From: Piscicola geometra
Taxonomy: Eukaryota; Annelida; Clitellata; Hirudinida; Piscicolidae
Assembly: GCA_943735955.1 (NCBI GenBank)
Contig: OX030965.1
Span: 940,201-1,004,200, forward strand
Reading direction: 5' to 3'
DNA length: 64,000 nucleotides
Shown: positions 51,302-62,493 of the stretch, one piece after another
How positions within the stretch are numbered: position 1 is the stretch's first letter
Layout: the number at the start of each line of letters is the position of its first letter
Notes under the pieces: generated by a model
Told to the model about the DNA's origin: nothing
The model's input: the letters and a program-made list of their open reading frames with translations, nothing else
The model's database searches: none
Translations under genes and position numbers: made by a program

Positions 51302-52130
51302 TTAATTGAAATAGATGAGTTCAAATTTGTCAGGGTTTAGTTTGAGAAACATAGATGAAGCCCAAGAAATAATAGATTGAAGATAGAGAGTTATTTTATT
51401 AACAGTAAGGTCAAGAGAAGAGTCAGTGAAAGATGTATAAATATAGGAGTCATCACCATTTAAGGAAGATGAAGAAATAATAATAAATAATAATAAAGAC
51501 AAGATGCATGGGTTAGGGTTAAGGAAAGGGTTAAGATTAAGTTTAATAACAACAACAATAATAATAATAATAATGACGAGCATTATTATAGTGGCGCATA
51601 ACCCGAACGGGCTTCAAGGCCACTCATGCTGCATATTTTCATTTGCGCCTTTGGGTTACTAGGGCATTAGTTGCACTTGAATAAATCAATCAATCAATCA
51701 CTAATAATTTACATAGCGCCCTTTACTAAGCGAACAAAAGCGCTCAGCCATCACGTCCCAAACAAGTACGTCTTCAGGCCTCGACGGAAAGTTATGAGGG
51801 ACTTAGTTGAAGTTAAAGAAGAAGGTAAAGAATTCCATAAAAGAGGACCACAGTAAGAAAAAGAACGTTCAGCAAAAGAGTGTTTAACTGGAAAATGAAC
51901 CTAGAAACTTTCATTGCTGGTCAAGCCGAGAGTTATTGGCGACTCACCCGAGAAATAATATTAGGTTGTTCAAAAGTGTAGAGATTAAAAAGCAAGGGTC
52001 CAAAGATTGAGCCCTGCGGAACACCACAAGATAAAGAAACTGATGAAGAACGAGAAGATTCTATTGATACGAGAGAAGTTCGCTCAAAAAGAAATGACTT
52101 AAGCTAGTTAAGGTGAAGATCCAGAAATAT
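51302..52130 (-). pseudogene. LINE RT fragment (CR1/L2-like) with a later insertion
   Basis: On the minus strand 51960-52110 encodes SSRSSSVSLSCGVPQGSIFG then PLLFNLYTFEQPN, the RT motif GVPQGS.LGPLLF. After a break, 51302-51450 encodes YIYTSFTDSSLDLTVNKITL then NPDKFELIYF, the region after the RT active site. The YADD box itself is degraded (NGDDSYIY). The intervening 51585-51940 is a separate repeat with GAACGGGCTTCAAGGCCA, an (ATCA)n run and GCGCTCAGCC. Confidence 0.65.
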
Positions 52131-52384
52131 TAAAAGAAGAACCTGATACTGTTGATCCTATTCTTCGACTAAATGTTTTAGATTTTTCCCTTTCTGGATC
52201 TTTCCTTGTTTAAAAAAATACTTAATTTCGAATGAAAAATATTTGAAAACAACCCTGAATTTTGTCAGAAATATAAAAAGTCTGTTTTAAACATAAAGAT
52301 GAAAAAAATTTACGCTTAAGTGTGATAAATATTAGGAACTATAGAGCAATATTAAAAATAACATAGTATGTTAAACATACAGTT

Positions 52385-53510
52385 AGCAACCCCAATCGAC
52401 TTATGCTAATGAGCAAAAGTGACGTTTTACAGTAAAATTATAGAAAAGTCTTAAAATTTAAGTTATGCGTAATTCTATCGAAATAAAAAAGCAAGTGCAT
52501 GAAAGACAATTTCATTATCTTTTAAATGAGTATTTTATAAATAAATTATATATTATGTAAGCTTTCAAATAAAAGGATTTTAATCAAAAAATCCCTTAAA
52601 TCTAGCGTAACAGTAAAAAGCTATAATTTAGGGACTGCTACTTTTTATACGTACTTATTCATTTCTTATTTCGCTAACCAAAAAATTACGTATAATATTG
52701 AATTATACATAATTAGATTCGTCTTTAAATAATCTATTATTATATTTTTCTTAAGTTGAATAAATATTAAGTGAGAAGCCAGAAAACTCGAGGCAAAGCT
52801 CTAAATTTAGTAATTCGGGAATCAAAAAAGATAGTTTTTACTTAAGAAAGTTATTGAAAAAGTATAAGTTATACTCAATAAAATTCTGTAAAAAAAGTTT
52901 TGAAAAAACATTTTTTAAGTATACGAAATAGATTTTAGAGTGTACATGCTTTCGACTTAACACAAAATTGTTAAGTTATTAAGTTAAAATACGTATAACT
53001 TTTTTTTAAACAAACAAATTAAAATTTGGTTAACGTATTTAAAATCAGTAAATCAAATTCTACAATTTGAGCGTTTCAATTTTAAAAAAGTATATAATAA
53101 TTAATATGAATAAACTACTGTAAAGGTTGATTTCTTCCATAAGTGAAGCTTTTAAAATGTTAATAACTTTGTCCTTTTGAAAGATATAATTCTTTTAACT
53201 TTTAATTCTGATTCCTTGTATCAAATTAAATAAAACTAGTGATTTTCAACAATATAAGAAGAAAAAACAAAAGTTATGACAAAAAAACAATATTTCTGTT
53301 TTGTGAGGGGGCCGTGAATTGCTTATAGATTATGACGTAAAAACAGTAAAAAAAATGTGTTCTTTTTAAATTTTAAAATAGGTATAACTTTTTTTTAAAC
53401 AAACAAATTAAAATTTGGTTAACGTATTTAAAATCAGTAAATCAAAATCTACAATTTGAGCGTTTCAATTTTATAAAATGAACATGTTTTAAAAATCGAT
53501 TGGGGTTGCT
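52385..53510. mobile_element. Non-autonomous TIR element, 1.1 kb
   Basis: Perfect 15-bp inverted ends AGCAACCCCAATCGA, bounded by CATACAGTT on the left (52376-52384) and ATTACAGTT on the right (53511-53519), seven of nine bases alike. Inside, a block of about 95 bp (ACTTTTTTTTAAACAAACAA onward) occurs twice, near 52990-53090 and 53385-53475. No ORF of note. The superfamily is not clear; a near 8-9 bp duplication would fit hAT or Mutator-like. Confidence 0.65.
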
Positions 53511-53519
53511 ATTACAGTT

Positions 53520-54172
53520 GTGCTATTGTGTTCCAACATTAGCCAGCATTGTAAATTATGCACCGCTCTGGTGGATCTGAACCAAACATTTTATATGGTT
53601 AACAACTTATGAAATTACAATAATGAAAATAAAAACCTAATAAAATAAAAGTTTAAAAAAATATTTATTAAAAAGTTCACCACCGTACAATTTGATCCAG
53701 CCAGGTTCGTTAAAGAGAACTACAATCTATAACAAATCATTTATAATCTAAATTTTAGATTATCAGTCGTATGATTATCAAAAATGTCCATGTTTTCAGA
53801 AGTAAGTCACAAAAGTTTTGGGTTTCAATTACTCTGATAATATATTTTTTTACAGTAACTATTACACTAATAAATGTAATAAAATATCTTTTAAGTTGTA
53901 AAATATATTTAATTAGAGTAATTGAAATATGTAATAAATACATTTATAGCAAAAAAATTAATGCTAAATAATTAATATACTGAGAAAACTATCTTTTTTA
54001 AATGTCAACATATATTTTTCTCTGTATATTTAACATTCATTTTCTAATTTTGACTTTTTTCTAAAATAATCATTATCCAACATACCTTGATAAATTCACT
54101 TTTTATAAAATTTTGAATCTTTCAAAGTCTCAAATTCCAAACACTTCTTTTCCATTTTATTGCCATCTATAG
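53520..54172. other. AT-rich sequence upstream of gene B, no gene seen
   Basis: About 650 bp. Contains an inverted repeat TTTCAATTACTCT (53825-53837) against AGAGTAATTGAAA (53916-53928) that could form a hairpin. No supported promoter or first exon. Confidence 0.4.
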
Positions 54173-54310
54173 ATGCTGACCAGCCTTCGAAGCAACACCT
54201 CACGCTGTGTGGAGTTGCAATGGCGTCGTGTGCAGCTGAGCGGTCTGCTCCGCATGGTGAATGAGCAACAGGATCTGATAGTCGAAGCTCTGCACAGGGA
54301 CCTCAGGAAG
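54173..54310 (+). CDS. Gene B exon 1 in window
   Basis: 46 codons, [20 protein letters not shown] to ALHRDLRK, the N-terminal helices of ALDH3. Donor GTTTGT. Starts at ATG directly after tctatag, so either initiator or internal after an acceptor. Confidence 0.85.
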
Positions 54311-57300
54311 GTTTGTGTGGCTGCTGGCTGATCTTTGAGTGCTCAAGCAAGTCGACCACCTGATCACCATCTCCTCCCTGTAGCCGTTTGCAGAGGCAGT
54401 GGTGATGGAGGTGGCATCGATAAAGGCAGAGCTTGTCGAGGCCCTCAACCAACTAGAGGACTGGACCCAGCCTCAGAAGGTGCTGACGTTGCATGCCTTC
54501 ATGCTTGTCTGTGAAGGTTGAGGAGGCTCTTGTGAGTGTCAGCACTTCAATGTCTCACCAACCACCACGATTGACAGGTAAAAAGAAATCTCTTAACGAT
54601 TCTCGACACAGCATTTGTGCAGCCACAGCCGCTCGGCGTGGTTCTAATTATAGGCGCATGGAATTACCCATTCCAAGTCACTCTTCTGCCATTGGTTGGA
54701 GCCTTGGCTGCTGGTTGGCTGTTTGATTTGTAACTATTTATAACTTTTCAGAGGTTATTTTCAAGCATTTGGTTTTTTAAGTAAAAATTTTCACCAGCAC
54801 AATTTCTAACTTCACAACCTATTATCATCATCATCACCATCACCATCATCACCATCACCAAGGAAACTGTGTAGTGGTGAAGCCCTCGGAGGTGAGTGCC
54901 CATTCTTCAGCACTGATGCAAGAACTGCTGCCTCAGTACCTCGACAAGGTGCATGCCATCATCATCATCACCACCACTATTATCATTATCACCACCACCA
55001 TCATCATCATCAGTACCACCCTTATCATCATCATTTATAATCCCCCCATTATATTTTCAATACCACAGCAACATCACAATAACATCAGTACCACACCAAC
55101 ATCCCTACAATAACAACATCACAACCAAAACAACATCACTCCCACACCAACATCACTACCACAACAACATCACTACCACAACAACATCACTACCACAACA
55201 ACATCACTACCACAACAACATCACTCCCACACCAACATCACTACCACAACAACATCACTACCACAACAACATCACTACCACAACAACATCACTACCACAA
55301 CAACATCACTACCACAACAACACCACAACAACATCACTATCACAACAACATCACTACCACAACAACATCACTACAACAACAACATCACTACCACAACAAC
55401 ATCACTACCACAACAACATCACTACCACAACAACATCACTACCACAACAACATCACTACCACAACAACACCACAACAACATCACTACCACAACAACATCA
55501 CAACCAAAACAACATCACTACAACAACATCACTACCACAAAAACACCACAACAACATCACTACCACAACAACACCACAACAACATCACTACCACAACAAC
55601 GTCCCTACCACAACAACATCACTACCACATCAACATCACTACCACAACAACATCCCTACAACAGCAACATCACTACCACAACAACATCACTACCACAACA
55701 ACATCACTACCACAACAACATCACTACCACAACAACATCACTACCACAACAACATCACTACCACAACAACATCACTACCACAACAACGTCACTACCACAA
55801 CAACATCACTACAACAACAACATCACTACCACAACAACATCACTACCACAACAACACCACAACAACATCACTACCACAACAACATCACTACCACAACAAC
55901 ACCACAACAACATCACTACCACAACAACATCACAACCAAAACAACATCACTACAACAACATCACTACCACAAAAACACCACAACAACATCACTACCACAA
56001 CAACGTCCCTACCACAACAACATCACTACCACAACAACATCACTACCACAACAACATCCCTACAACAACAACATCACTACAACAACAACATCATTACCAC
56101 AACAACATCACTACCACAACAACATCACTACCACAAAAACATCCCCAACACAACAACATCCCTACAACAACAACATCACTACAACAACAACATCACTACA
56201 ACAACAACATCACTACCACAACAACATCACTACCACAACAACACCACAACAACATCACTACCACAACAACATCACTACCACAACAACATCACTACCACAA
56301 CAACATCACTACCACAACAACATCCCTACCACAACAACATCCCTACAACAACAACATCACTACAACAACAACATCACTACAACAACAACATCCCCACCAC
56401 AACAACATCACTACAACAACAACATCACTACAATAACAACATCACTCCCACAACAACATCACTACCACAACAACATCACTACAAAAACAACATCACTACA
56501 ACAACAACATCACAACAACATCACTACAACAACAACATCACAACAACATCACTACCACAACAACATCACTACCACAACAACATCACTACAACAACAACAT
56601 CACTACCACAACAACATCACTACCACGACAACATCACTACCACAACAACATCACTACCACAACAACATCACTACAACAACAACATCACTACCACAACAAC
56701 ATCAATACCACAACAGCATCACTACCACAACAACATCATTACAACAACAACATCACTACCACAACAACATCACTACAACAACAACATCACTACCACAACA
56801 ACATCACTACCACAACAACATCACTACCACAACAACATCACTACCACAACAACATCACTACCACAACAACATCACTACCACAACAACATCACTACCACAA
56901 CAACATCATTACAACAACAACATCATCATCAGGAGTGCATAAAGATAGTGACAGGTGGTGTGAAGGAGACCTCAGAGCTGCTGAAGGAGAAGTTTGATCA
57001 CATCTTCTACACTGGTCACTAAGATCAGCACTATCATCATCATCATCATCATCATTATCATCATTTCATCATCTCCGGGTTTATATCATCCAGGCCAACT
57101 TTTCCTCTCCCGAGGGTGGGGCCTGTCTGGAAAGTCTCAATCTCTCTCTCCACTCCTTTCTGTCATGGGCATCAGTGCTGCGTGCCCCCAGGTATTTGAG
57201 GTCTTTCTGTACCACCTCTTCCCACGTCTTCTTTGGCCTGCCTGGTCGTTTCGTTCCAGAAACCTCCATTCTTCTAACCTTGTTGATCCATCCACCACCA

Positions 57301-60300
57301 CGTTCCACATGCCCAAACCACCTCATTCTTCTCGTTTGCAGTACAGTACCAATATCCTGGATTCCCATCATTTTTTGGAGCTCATCTGAACTGATGAGAT
57401 TTTTTGATTTGATGTTGCACATCCAACGGATCATGGCCCGGTCGTTGTGTTGAAGGCGGTTGATTGTTTCTGTGGTGACAGCCCAAGTCTCAGAGGCGTG
57501 TAACATTGTACTCCTCACACATGAGGTGTACACACGACTTCTGGTTGGAAGTGGAAGGTGTCTGTTTGTCAGTAGAGGAAGAAGTTGAGTAAATTTTCCC
57601 CACGCACACTAGCATCGGGTTATGGCAGCATCCTCACTGCCTCCACGTGCAGACAGCATGTCACCTAAGTATCAGAATTCAGGAACGACTTCAAGTTTGT
57701 CTTCATCAACAAGAACTTTCCCAAAGTCTGCCTGGGTTGCTGCATTACGGAGTTTCCACACTTTGATGCTAGGCGCAAACTTTCGCTCAGTTGTCGGTGC
57801 CTTATGGTGCTTGAAGTCCGCAACAACCAGTTTATGCTGGGCAGCACATTCTTCATTCTGAAAGACTTTCACATTTTGAACATGCTTTCTGAAAGCTCGT
57901 CGGAACAGAATGAAGTCAATCTGGGTTTGGACCGGTCCTGATCGGTAGGTCACCAAGTGGCGAGGCTTCTTCTTGAAGCAAGAGTTTCCGACTAGTAGCT
58001 CGTTTGCCACCGCGAATTCCAGGACTCTTTCACCTTCAGTGTTTCGCTCACCTATGCATGCCCGCCATGGACCTCTCTGTAACCACTGGAATCACAGCCA
58101 ATATGTCCGTTCCAGTCCCCGCATACAAATAGTTCTTCTGTGGTTGGTATGATGGTGATTGCCGACTGTAGCTTTTGGTAGAAACTGTCTTTTTCTGCCA
58201 AACTGAGTCCAGATTGAGGGGCGTATACGCACGCAAAAGCAAATATCGTCTGGCCTATTATCATTCGCATGATGATGCCTCGATCTGAGTACCGATCTAC
58301 TGTGATTATCTTCTCCCACCATGCTTTTGCAACCGTTAAACCAACACCTCCAAAACCTCTTTCGGTCTCTGACCAAAATCACTTGTAACTACTATCTTTC
58401 CCTATCACCACTTTCACCCCTGAACCAACACTTCTCACTTCCTGGAGACAGCACACGTCTACCCTCTTTCTACTCAACGTTTCCAACACTTCGCCAACTT
58501 TTCCTTTCAACGTGCCTACATTTAGAGTTCCGGCACGAAACCTTGTTGGGCGCTCGCTTACTTCGTCTGCACGGCCCGATCCTGAAGCTCCACGCCCGAG
58601 AGCTCCACAACCGGAGACACTACTGACTACGCCTTGGTAGCCAGCACTGTCTATCGTTTTATTTCTTTTGACGGCTGGATGCCCTTCGCAGCGAACACAG
58701 ACTTTAAGGAAGCCTGAGAATCCTTTGACTTTCTCTCTGGGTTGATACCCGTAGCCCATTCCAAAATTGAATATAGTCACTGGGCCGTGGAGATTGTTGA
58801 ATCAGGCTTTTGCTTGCCTTTAGATGGACTGCCTTGTGGGGCGCATGAGCTCTATCACAACTGTAGTCATAATAATTAGAGCTCTGCTTTAATCTACCTT
58901 AACTTTCCTTAACGTGTTTATGGACTAACGCTGTTTTTTTAACAAGGTTAAAAAAAATGCAATTTTTTTTATACTTATTAGAATTTTTTTGCGCTACAGA
59001 AAATAAATTTCTTTGAAAAGGTAACTAAAGTTTTTAAAGTTGCATCACATCTAATTTCATCAGGTTTAGTAATAAGTTTTTGTTCTTTTTTATACGTTTT
59101 TTCTGGCTACGGGTTCTGCACTCAAATGAGTAAAAGTTATCGCGTATATTTAATGAATGAATTTATCTTTTATTTATATTTTGACAACTTGTATTTTTCC
59201 TGTATTATGCTTTATTAATTATAATTATAAATATAATTAAGAAAAAAGTTTTTTTCCCTTTACCCTAAACCTAACCCTAAACTTAACCTTAATCTTAAAC
59301 TTAACCCTAACCCATGCATCTGAATATTTGTTTGAAAAATCCACATTTCAAGTATTTATAATATTTTAATATAAATTAATTAAATAAAATATTTATAATA
59401 CATAATTTATTCAAAAGTTCAATTTTTTTTCAAAGAAGGACGGGAAATCGAACAAGGATAGCAAGATTGAATGCTAACCGTTAGACTACATGAGCAATAC
59501 ACAGAAACGTCTTTATAAAACTTTTTAAAGCACTTTAAAGTTTATGTTACGCTAAATAAAGAAATATTTAAAAAATATAATTTAGGTTGAAGTAAAATTA
59601 AAATTTCACCAAAAGATAAAAAAAATCGTTTTTGATAAATAATTAAATTGATTTATTAAAATATACGCCATGACTTTTACTCTGACCCGAGGCCAGTGCT
59701 TTTTTATATTGAAAGTGGCGCAATCGCCATCGCCATCGTTTTGTGGGTTGCAAGGGATGGCAGCCCCGTTAACATTGTTAATATATTTATATACTTTAGT
59801 AACATATTTTTAATACATTCTTTCATTACATTTATTCAATTGAATGCTTAATCATTTTCCAGTTGTTGACTCGTGATCTTTCTTTAATTAGGATGTATAC
59901 CAGTGTTATTTTCGTAACTAAAACGAAAATGACAATTCTGAATAATCGTTCCAGGAAAACGGAAATAAAAACTAAATTTATTTTCAAAACGAAAACGAAA
60001 ATAAAAACTATAATTATTTCCAAAACGAAACTGAAATAAAAACTATAATTATTTTCAAAACGAAAATTAAATAAATTTCAAAGTATGCCATAATATGCAA
60101 ATGAATAATTTATTAAAAAAATATATATGTCTATGTTATAAACATTATCTTTGGGCTTTATGAAAGTGGCGCCATTTATAAAACGTTATTTTATTACCGC
60201 TTCGCTTTGTCAATTAAATTATCACTTATTTTAATCTTAAGTTTGTTATAATATTTCAAATGTGTTATTACTCAATAATTTACGTACTCAATTCTTATTA

Positions 60301-62493
60301 TATTTCAATTGACTGTTAATTTTAAAAACTCATTTGTTGTTAATATACAGTTCTATTTTACTGTTTCATTTTATGATCAATTAATTATTTTAGATATAAA
60401 AAAATAGTGTTTAAAGTTGTAAATTAATATATTTTCAAAACTAAAATGAAAATTAAAACATTAATTATTTTCAAAACGAAAACGAAAATTAAAACTATAT
60501 ATAATTCCAAAACAAAATTGAAATAAAAACTATAATTATTTTACGAAACGGAAATAACACTGGTGCCAACCCGTTTGAATTCGTCACTTTCGATGATAGA
60601 AAGACTAATTTGTTGCAATCATGCTGTGTTGGTTACATTGTTAGCAAGTAAATACAAAAATTCTTTCAATTTACTGTCAACAAATGAATGGGTAAAATTA
60701 TATTTCATCAAAAAACTTGCCATTTCTTGTAGATTTGCAACAGAAGTTCTAGGGGATGAAAAATACGTAGCATGGTTAGTAGTTTGGTATGCGTTGGAAT
60801 CCACCATGCTTGAAATCTTCCATACGGAGAATATTCTTCGAAAAAAAAATTTATTTTTATTTTTACAAATATACAAATAAACAAAATTCATTTGTTGAAA
60901 ATTGAATTTTTTTTCTTATATTTTTTTACGCTACTTGAAATTTCAACATTGGAATTTACCCTACAGGGAATCTACCTTTAGACGAAAACATAAGATAAAA
61001 TCGTTAAATTTTAATACAAATTGTTTTTTACTTCACAAAATTAACATATATATATGAATGGAATTTATTTTTGTTTAAAATAAAATTCTCGATTTTTTTA
61101 GCCACATAAACATAAAAAAAAGAAAAAAAAAAGTAATAAATTTAATAAATGTGACAAAAATGTATAAAAATAAATACGAATAGAAAGCACTACAATAAAG
61201 TGTAATTCATTAAAAAAATATTGACTTTTTTTACGCAAATTGAAATTTAAACTTTGGAATCTACCTTCAGACGAAAACGAGGATAAAATCGTTAAATTTC
61301 AATATAATTTTTTTTATTTTACACAATTAACATATAAAATATTTAAATAGAATTTGTTTCATTAAAATAGAAAAAATCATTTTTCTCGAGTTTTTAACAA
61401 CATAAACATAAAAAAAGAAAAAAAAAGTAATAACTTTAATAAATGTGACAAAAATGTATAAAAATAAGTAAGATTAGGAAGCACTACAATTAAGTGTAAT
61501 TCATTCGAAAAGATATTGAATTTATTTTCAATTCCAATGTTGAAATTTCAAGTGGCGTAAAAAAATAGAAAAAATAATAAATTCAATTTTTGTAAAATTA
61601 ATTTCGCTTATTTGTTGTGTTTCCTATTCGTAAAAATAAATTTAAAATTTGAAGAATATTAATTTTCAATGATGACAAATTCAATAATTCAACGTTATAG
61701 AACAGAATCTGAAGTAGGCATTGAGAGTTGCCCTCTTGTTTGGGGGCAACAACACGAAGGAGAATATCCGACTCTTGCGAAACTGGCAAGAAAGTACTTG
61801 TCATCTCCTGCAAGTACAGTTCCATGTGAACGTCTATTCAGCTTGTCAGGACACATAGTTAACAAGAAAAGAGTCTCTTTAGATCCAACACATGTTGAAA
61901 AACTTGTTTGCTTGAGTAACTGGCTCAAAAATGTGACAGTTGCATTTTTTATCATTTATGGATTTTTACCCGTTCAAATGTGGATTACTTTTATAAATAA
62001 ATTCTGATTAAATTTCAATCACATTTGTAAGAAACTAAAATATAAATACTGTCAAATAAGCTTAAAAAATTGCGTTTAAATACGATTAACGGCGATTAAA
62101 ATTTTTAATCGTAGAACAGATCTAATAATAATTAATAATATTGAATTAGTAAATAATTACCATCACCACCATTATCATCGTTTCCACCAGCACCATCATC
62201 ATCATCACCACCATCATCATCAGGATCGACTAGTGTGGGCAGGGTGGTCTACAAGGCAGCAGCGGAACACCTGACGCCAGTGACGCTCGAGCTGGGAGGC
62301 AAGAGGTGATGGAGCAGCAAATAAGACCTGCCTAATAATAAAACAAATATTAAACTGATAATAAGAGAATTAGGATGTCTGAATGATTGAAATGAAGGCA
62401 ATGCTGATTCTCACAGTCCAGTGGTGGTGGACAAGAGCTGCGACGTCGCTGTGGTGGCGAAGAGGCTCATGTGGGCAAAGCTGTCCAACGCAG
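54173..62493 (+). CDS. Gene B: class 3 (fatty) aldehyde dehydrogenase, N-terminal part
   Basis: Seven exons join in phase: 54173-54310, 54384-54479, 54578-54713, 54863-54948, 56933-57014, 62224-62305 and 62417-62493 (697 nt, 232 codons). The product aligns without gaps of note to the N-terminal half of ALDH3-type enzymes, which oxidise fatty or aromatic aldehydes with NAD(P). Visible motifs: [27 protein letters not shown] (cofactor fold), VVVKPSE, DHIFYTG and LELGGKSP, whose Glu is the general base in the family. The catalytic Cys (GQTC in homologues) is expected in the next exon, beyond the window. ATG at 54173 gives a start about five residues shorter than human ALDH3A2, but an AG precedes it, so an upstream exon is possible. 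Membrane anchoring cannot be judged from this part. Confidence 0.92.
54384..54479 (+). CDS. Gene B exon 2
   Basis: 32 codons, [20 protein letters not shown] to WTQPQK, phase 0-0. Acceptor ccctgtag, donor GTGCTG. Corresponds to the ALDH3 helix before the cofactor fold. Confidence 0.88.
54578..54713 (+). CDS. Gene B exon 3, cofactor-binding core
   Basis: 45 codons plus one base: [20 protein letters not shown], then [12 protein letters not shown] and on to LPLVGALAA. Acceptor attgacag, donor GTTGGC. Confidence 0.92.
54863..54948 (+). CDS. Gene B exon 4
   Basis: Two bases plus 28 codons, [20 protein letters not shown] then LLPQYLDK. The acceptor caccaag follows a (CAT/CAC) run at 54823-54862; donor GTGCAT goes straight into CAT repeats. 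Confidence 0.9.
54949..56932. repeat. 17-bp minisatellite filling gene B intron 4
   Basis: After about 100 bp of (CAT)n-like sequence, roughly 110 copies of CATCACTACCACAACAA run from about 55050 to 56925, with shortened units (CACCACAACAA) and CTACAACAA variants. It ends in CATCATCATCAG, the acceptor of exon 5. Blocks of variants recur (for example around 55480-55560 and 55900-55990). Confidence 0.95.
56933..57014 (+). CDS. Gene B exon 5
   Basis: 27 codons plus one base, [20 protein letters not shown] then FDHIFYT. Acceptor catcatcatcag, donor G|GTCACT. Matches the ALDH3 segment before the TG loop. Confidence 0.9.
57015..58860 (-). pseudogene. LINE with endonuclease and C-terminus but RT deleted
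   Basis: Minus-strand non-LTR retrotransposon in gene B intron 5. From the 5' side: [20 protein letters not shown] with [11 protein letters not shown] (AP-endonuclease N-terminal motifs), then [14 protein letters not shown], then [20 protein letters not shown] (endonuclease C-terminal motif), broken by frameshifts. Then about 57660 the sequence jumps to the post-RT region [20 protein letters not shown] and [13 protein letters not shown]. The RT catalytic core is absent, so an internal deletion of the order of 1-1.5 kb is inferred. Its 3' end runs into a (GAT)n tail at 57030-57070, as is common in such elements. Confidence 0.8.
58861..59430. other. AT-rich sequence with degenerate telomere-like stretch
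   Basis: No gene. 59263-59316 reads as diverged CCCTAA units (TACCCTAAACCTAACCCTAA and on to CCCTAACCCATGCATC). The same CCCTAACCCATGCATC is present inverted at 51505-51520, so it belongs to a dispersed repeat. Confidence 0.5.
59437..59503 (-). pseudogene. tRNA-like fragment (SINE head or tRNA pseudogene)
   Basis: On the minus strand TAGTCTAACGGTTAGCA resembles an A box (Asp/Glu tRNA type), and 18 nt later GTTCGATTTCC is a B box. The anticodon arm is too short for a working tRNA, so this is a relic. Confidence 0.5.
59901..60562. mobile_element. Second copy of the AAACGAAAAT-rich hAT-like MITE
   Basis: 662 bp with ends CAGTGTTATTTTCGTAAC and CAGTGTTATTTCCGTTTC, near-palindromic arms and long stretches shared with 42569-43389, including GCCATTTATAAAACGTTATTT. 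Flanks ATGTATAC and GTGCCAAC agree at only four of eight positions, so the duplication is decayed or one flank was lost. Its right end abuts the hAT coding fragment at 60563. Confidence 0.8.
60563..61960 (+). pseudogene. hAT transposase remnant split by an inverted-repeat element
   Basis: First part (60563-60850): [20 protein letters not shown] then [13 protein letters not shown] and [13 protein letters not shown], the middle of a ZBED-like hAT transposase (homologues have PTRWNS). Second part (61670-61960): [40 protein letters not shown] and [15 protein letters not shown], the dimerisation domain, still open. An AT-rich element lies between them. The N-terminal half is absent. Confidence 0.8.
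60898..61592. mobile_element. AT-rich element with long inverted ends inside the hAT remnant
   Basis: Left arm TTGAATTTTTTTTCTTATAT...TACGCTACTTGAAATTTCAA and right arm read inverted over about 60 bp. The inside is a tandem duplication of about 310 bp (the block with CATAAACATAAAAAAAGAAA and GAAAGCACTACAAT occurs near 61105-61205 and 61390-61500). No ORF. It interrupts the hAT frame, so it is younger. Confidence 0.65.
61961..62223. other. End of gene B intron 5
   Basis: AT-rich, then a (CAT/CAC)n run at 62158-62222 that ends in the exon 6 acceptor catcatcatcag. No gene. Confidence 0.6.
62224..62305 (+). CDS. Gene B exon 6, LELGGK motif
   Basis: Two bases, 26 codons and two bases: [20 protein letters not shown] then LELGGK. 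The Glu of LELGGK is the conserved general base of aldehyde dehydrogenases. Donor GTGATG. Confidence 0.93.
62417..62493 (+). CDS. Gene B exon 7
   Basis: One base, 25 codons and one base: [20 protein letters not shown] then KLSNA. Split serine completes LELGGKSP with exon 6. Acceptor ttctcacag, donor G|GTTTGT. Homologues continue GQTC with the catalytic Cys. Confidence 0.92.
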
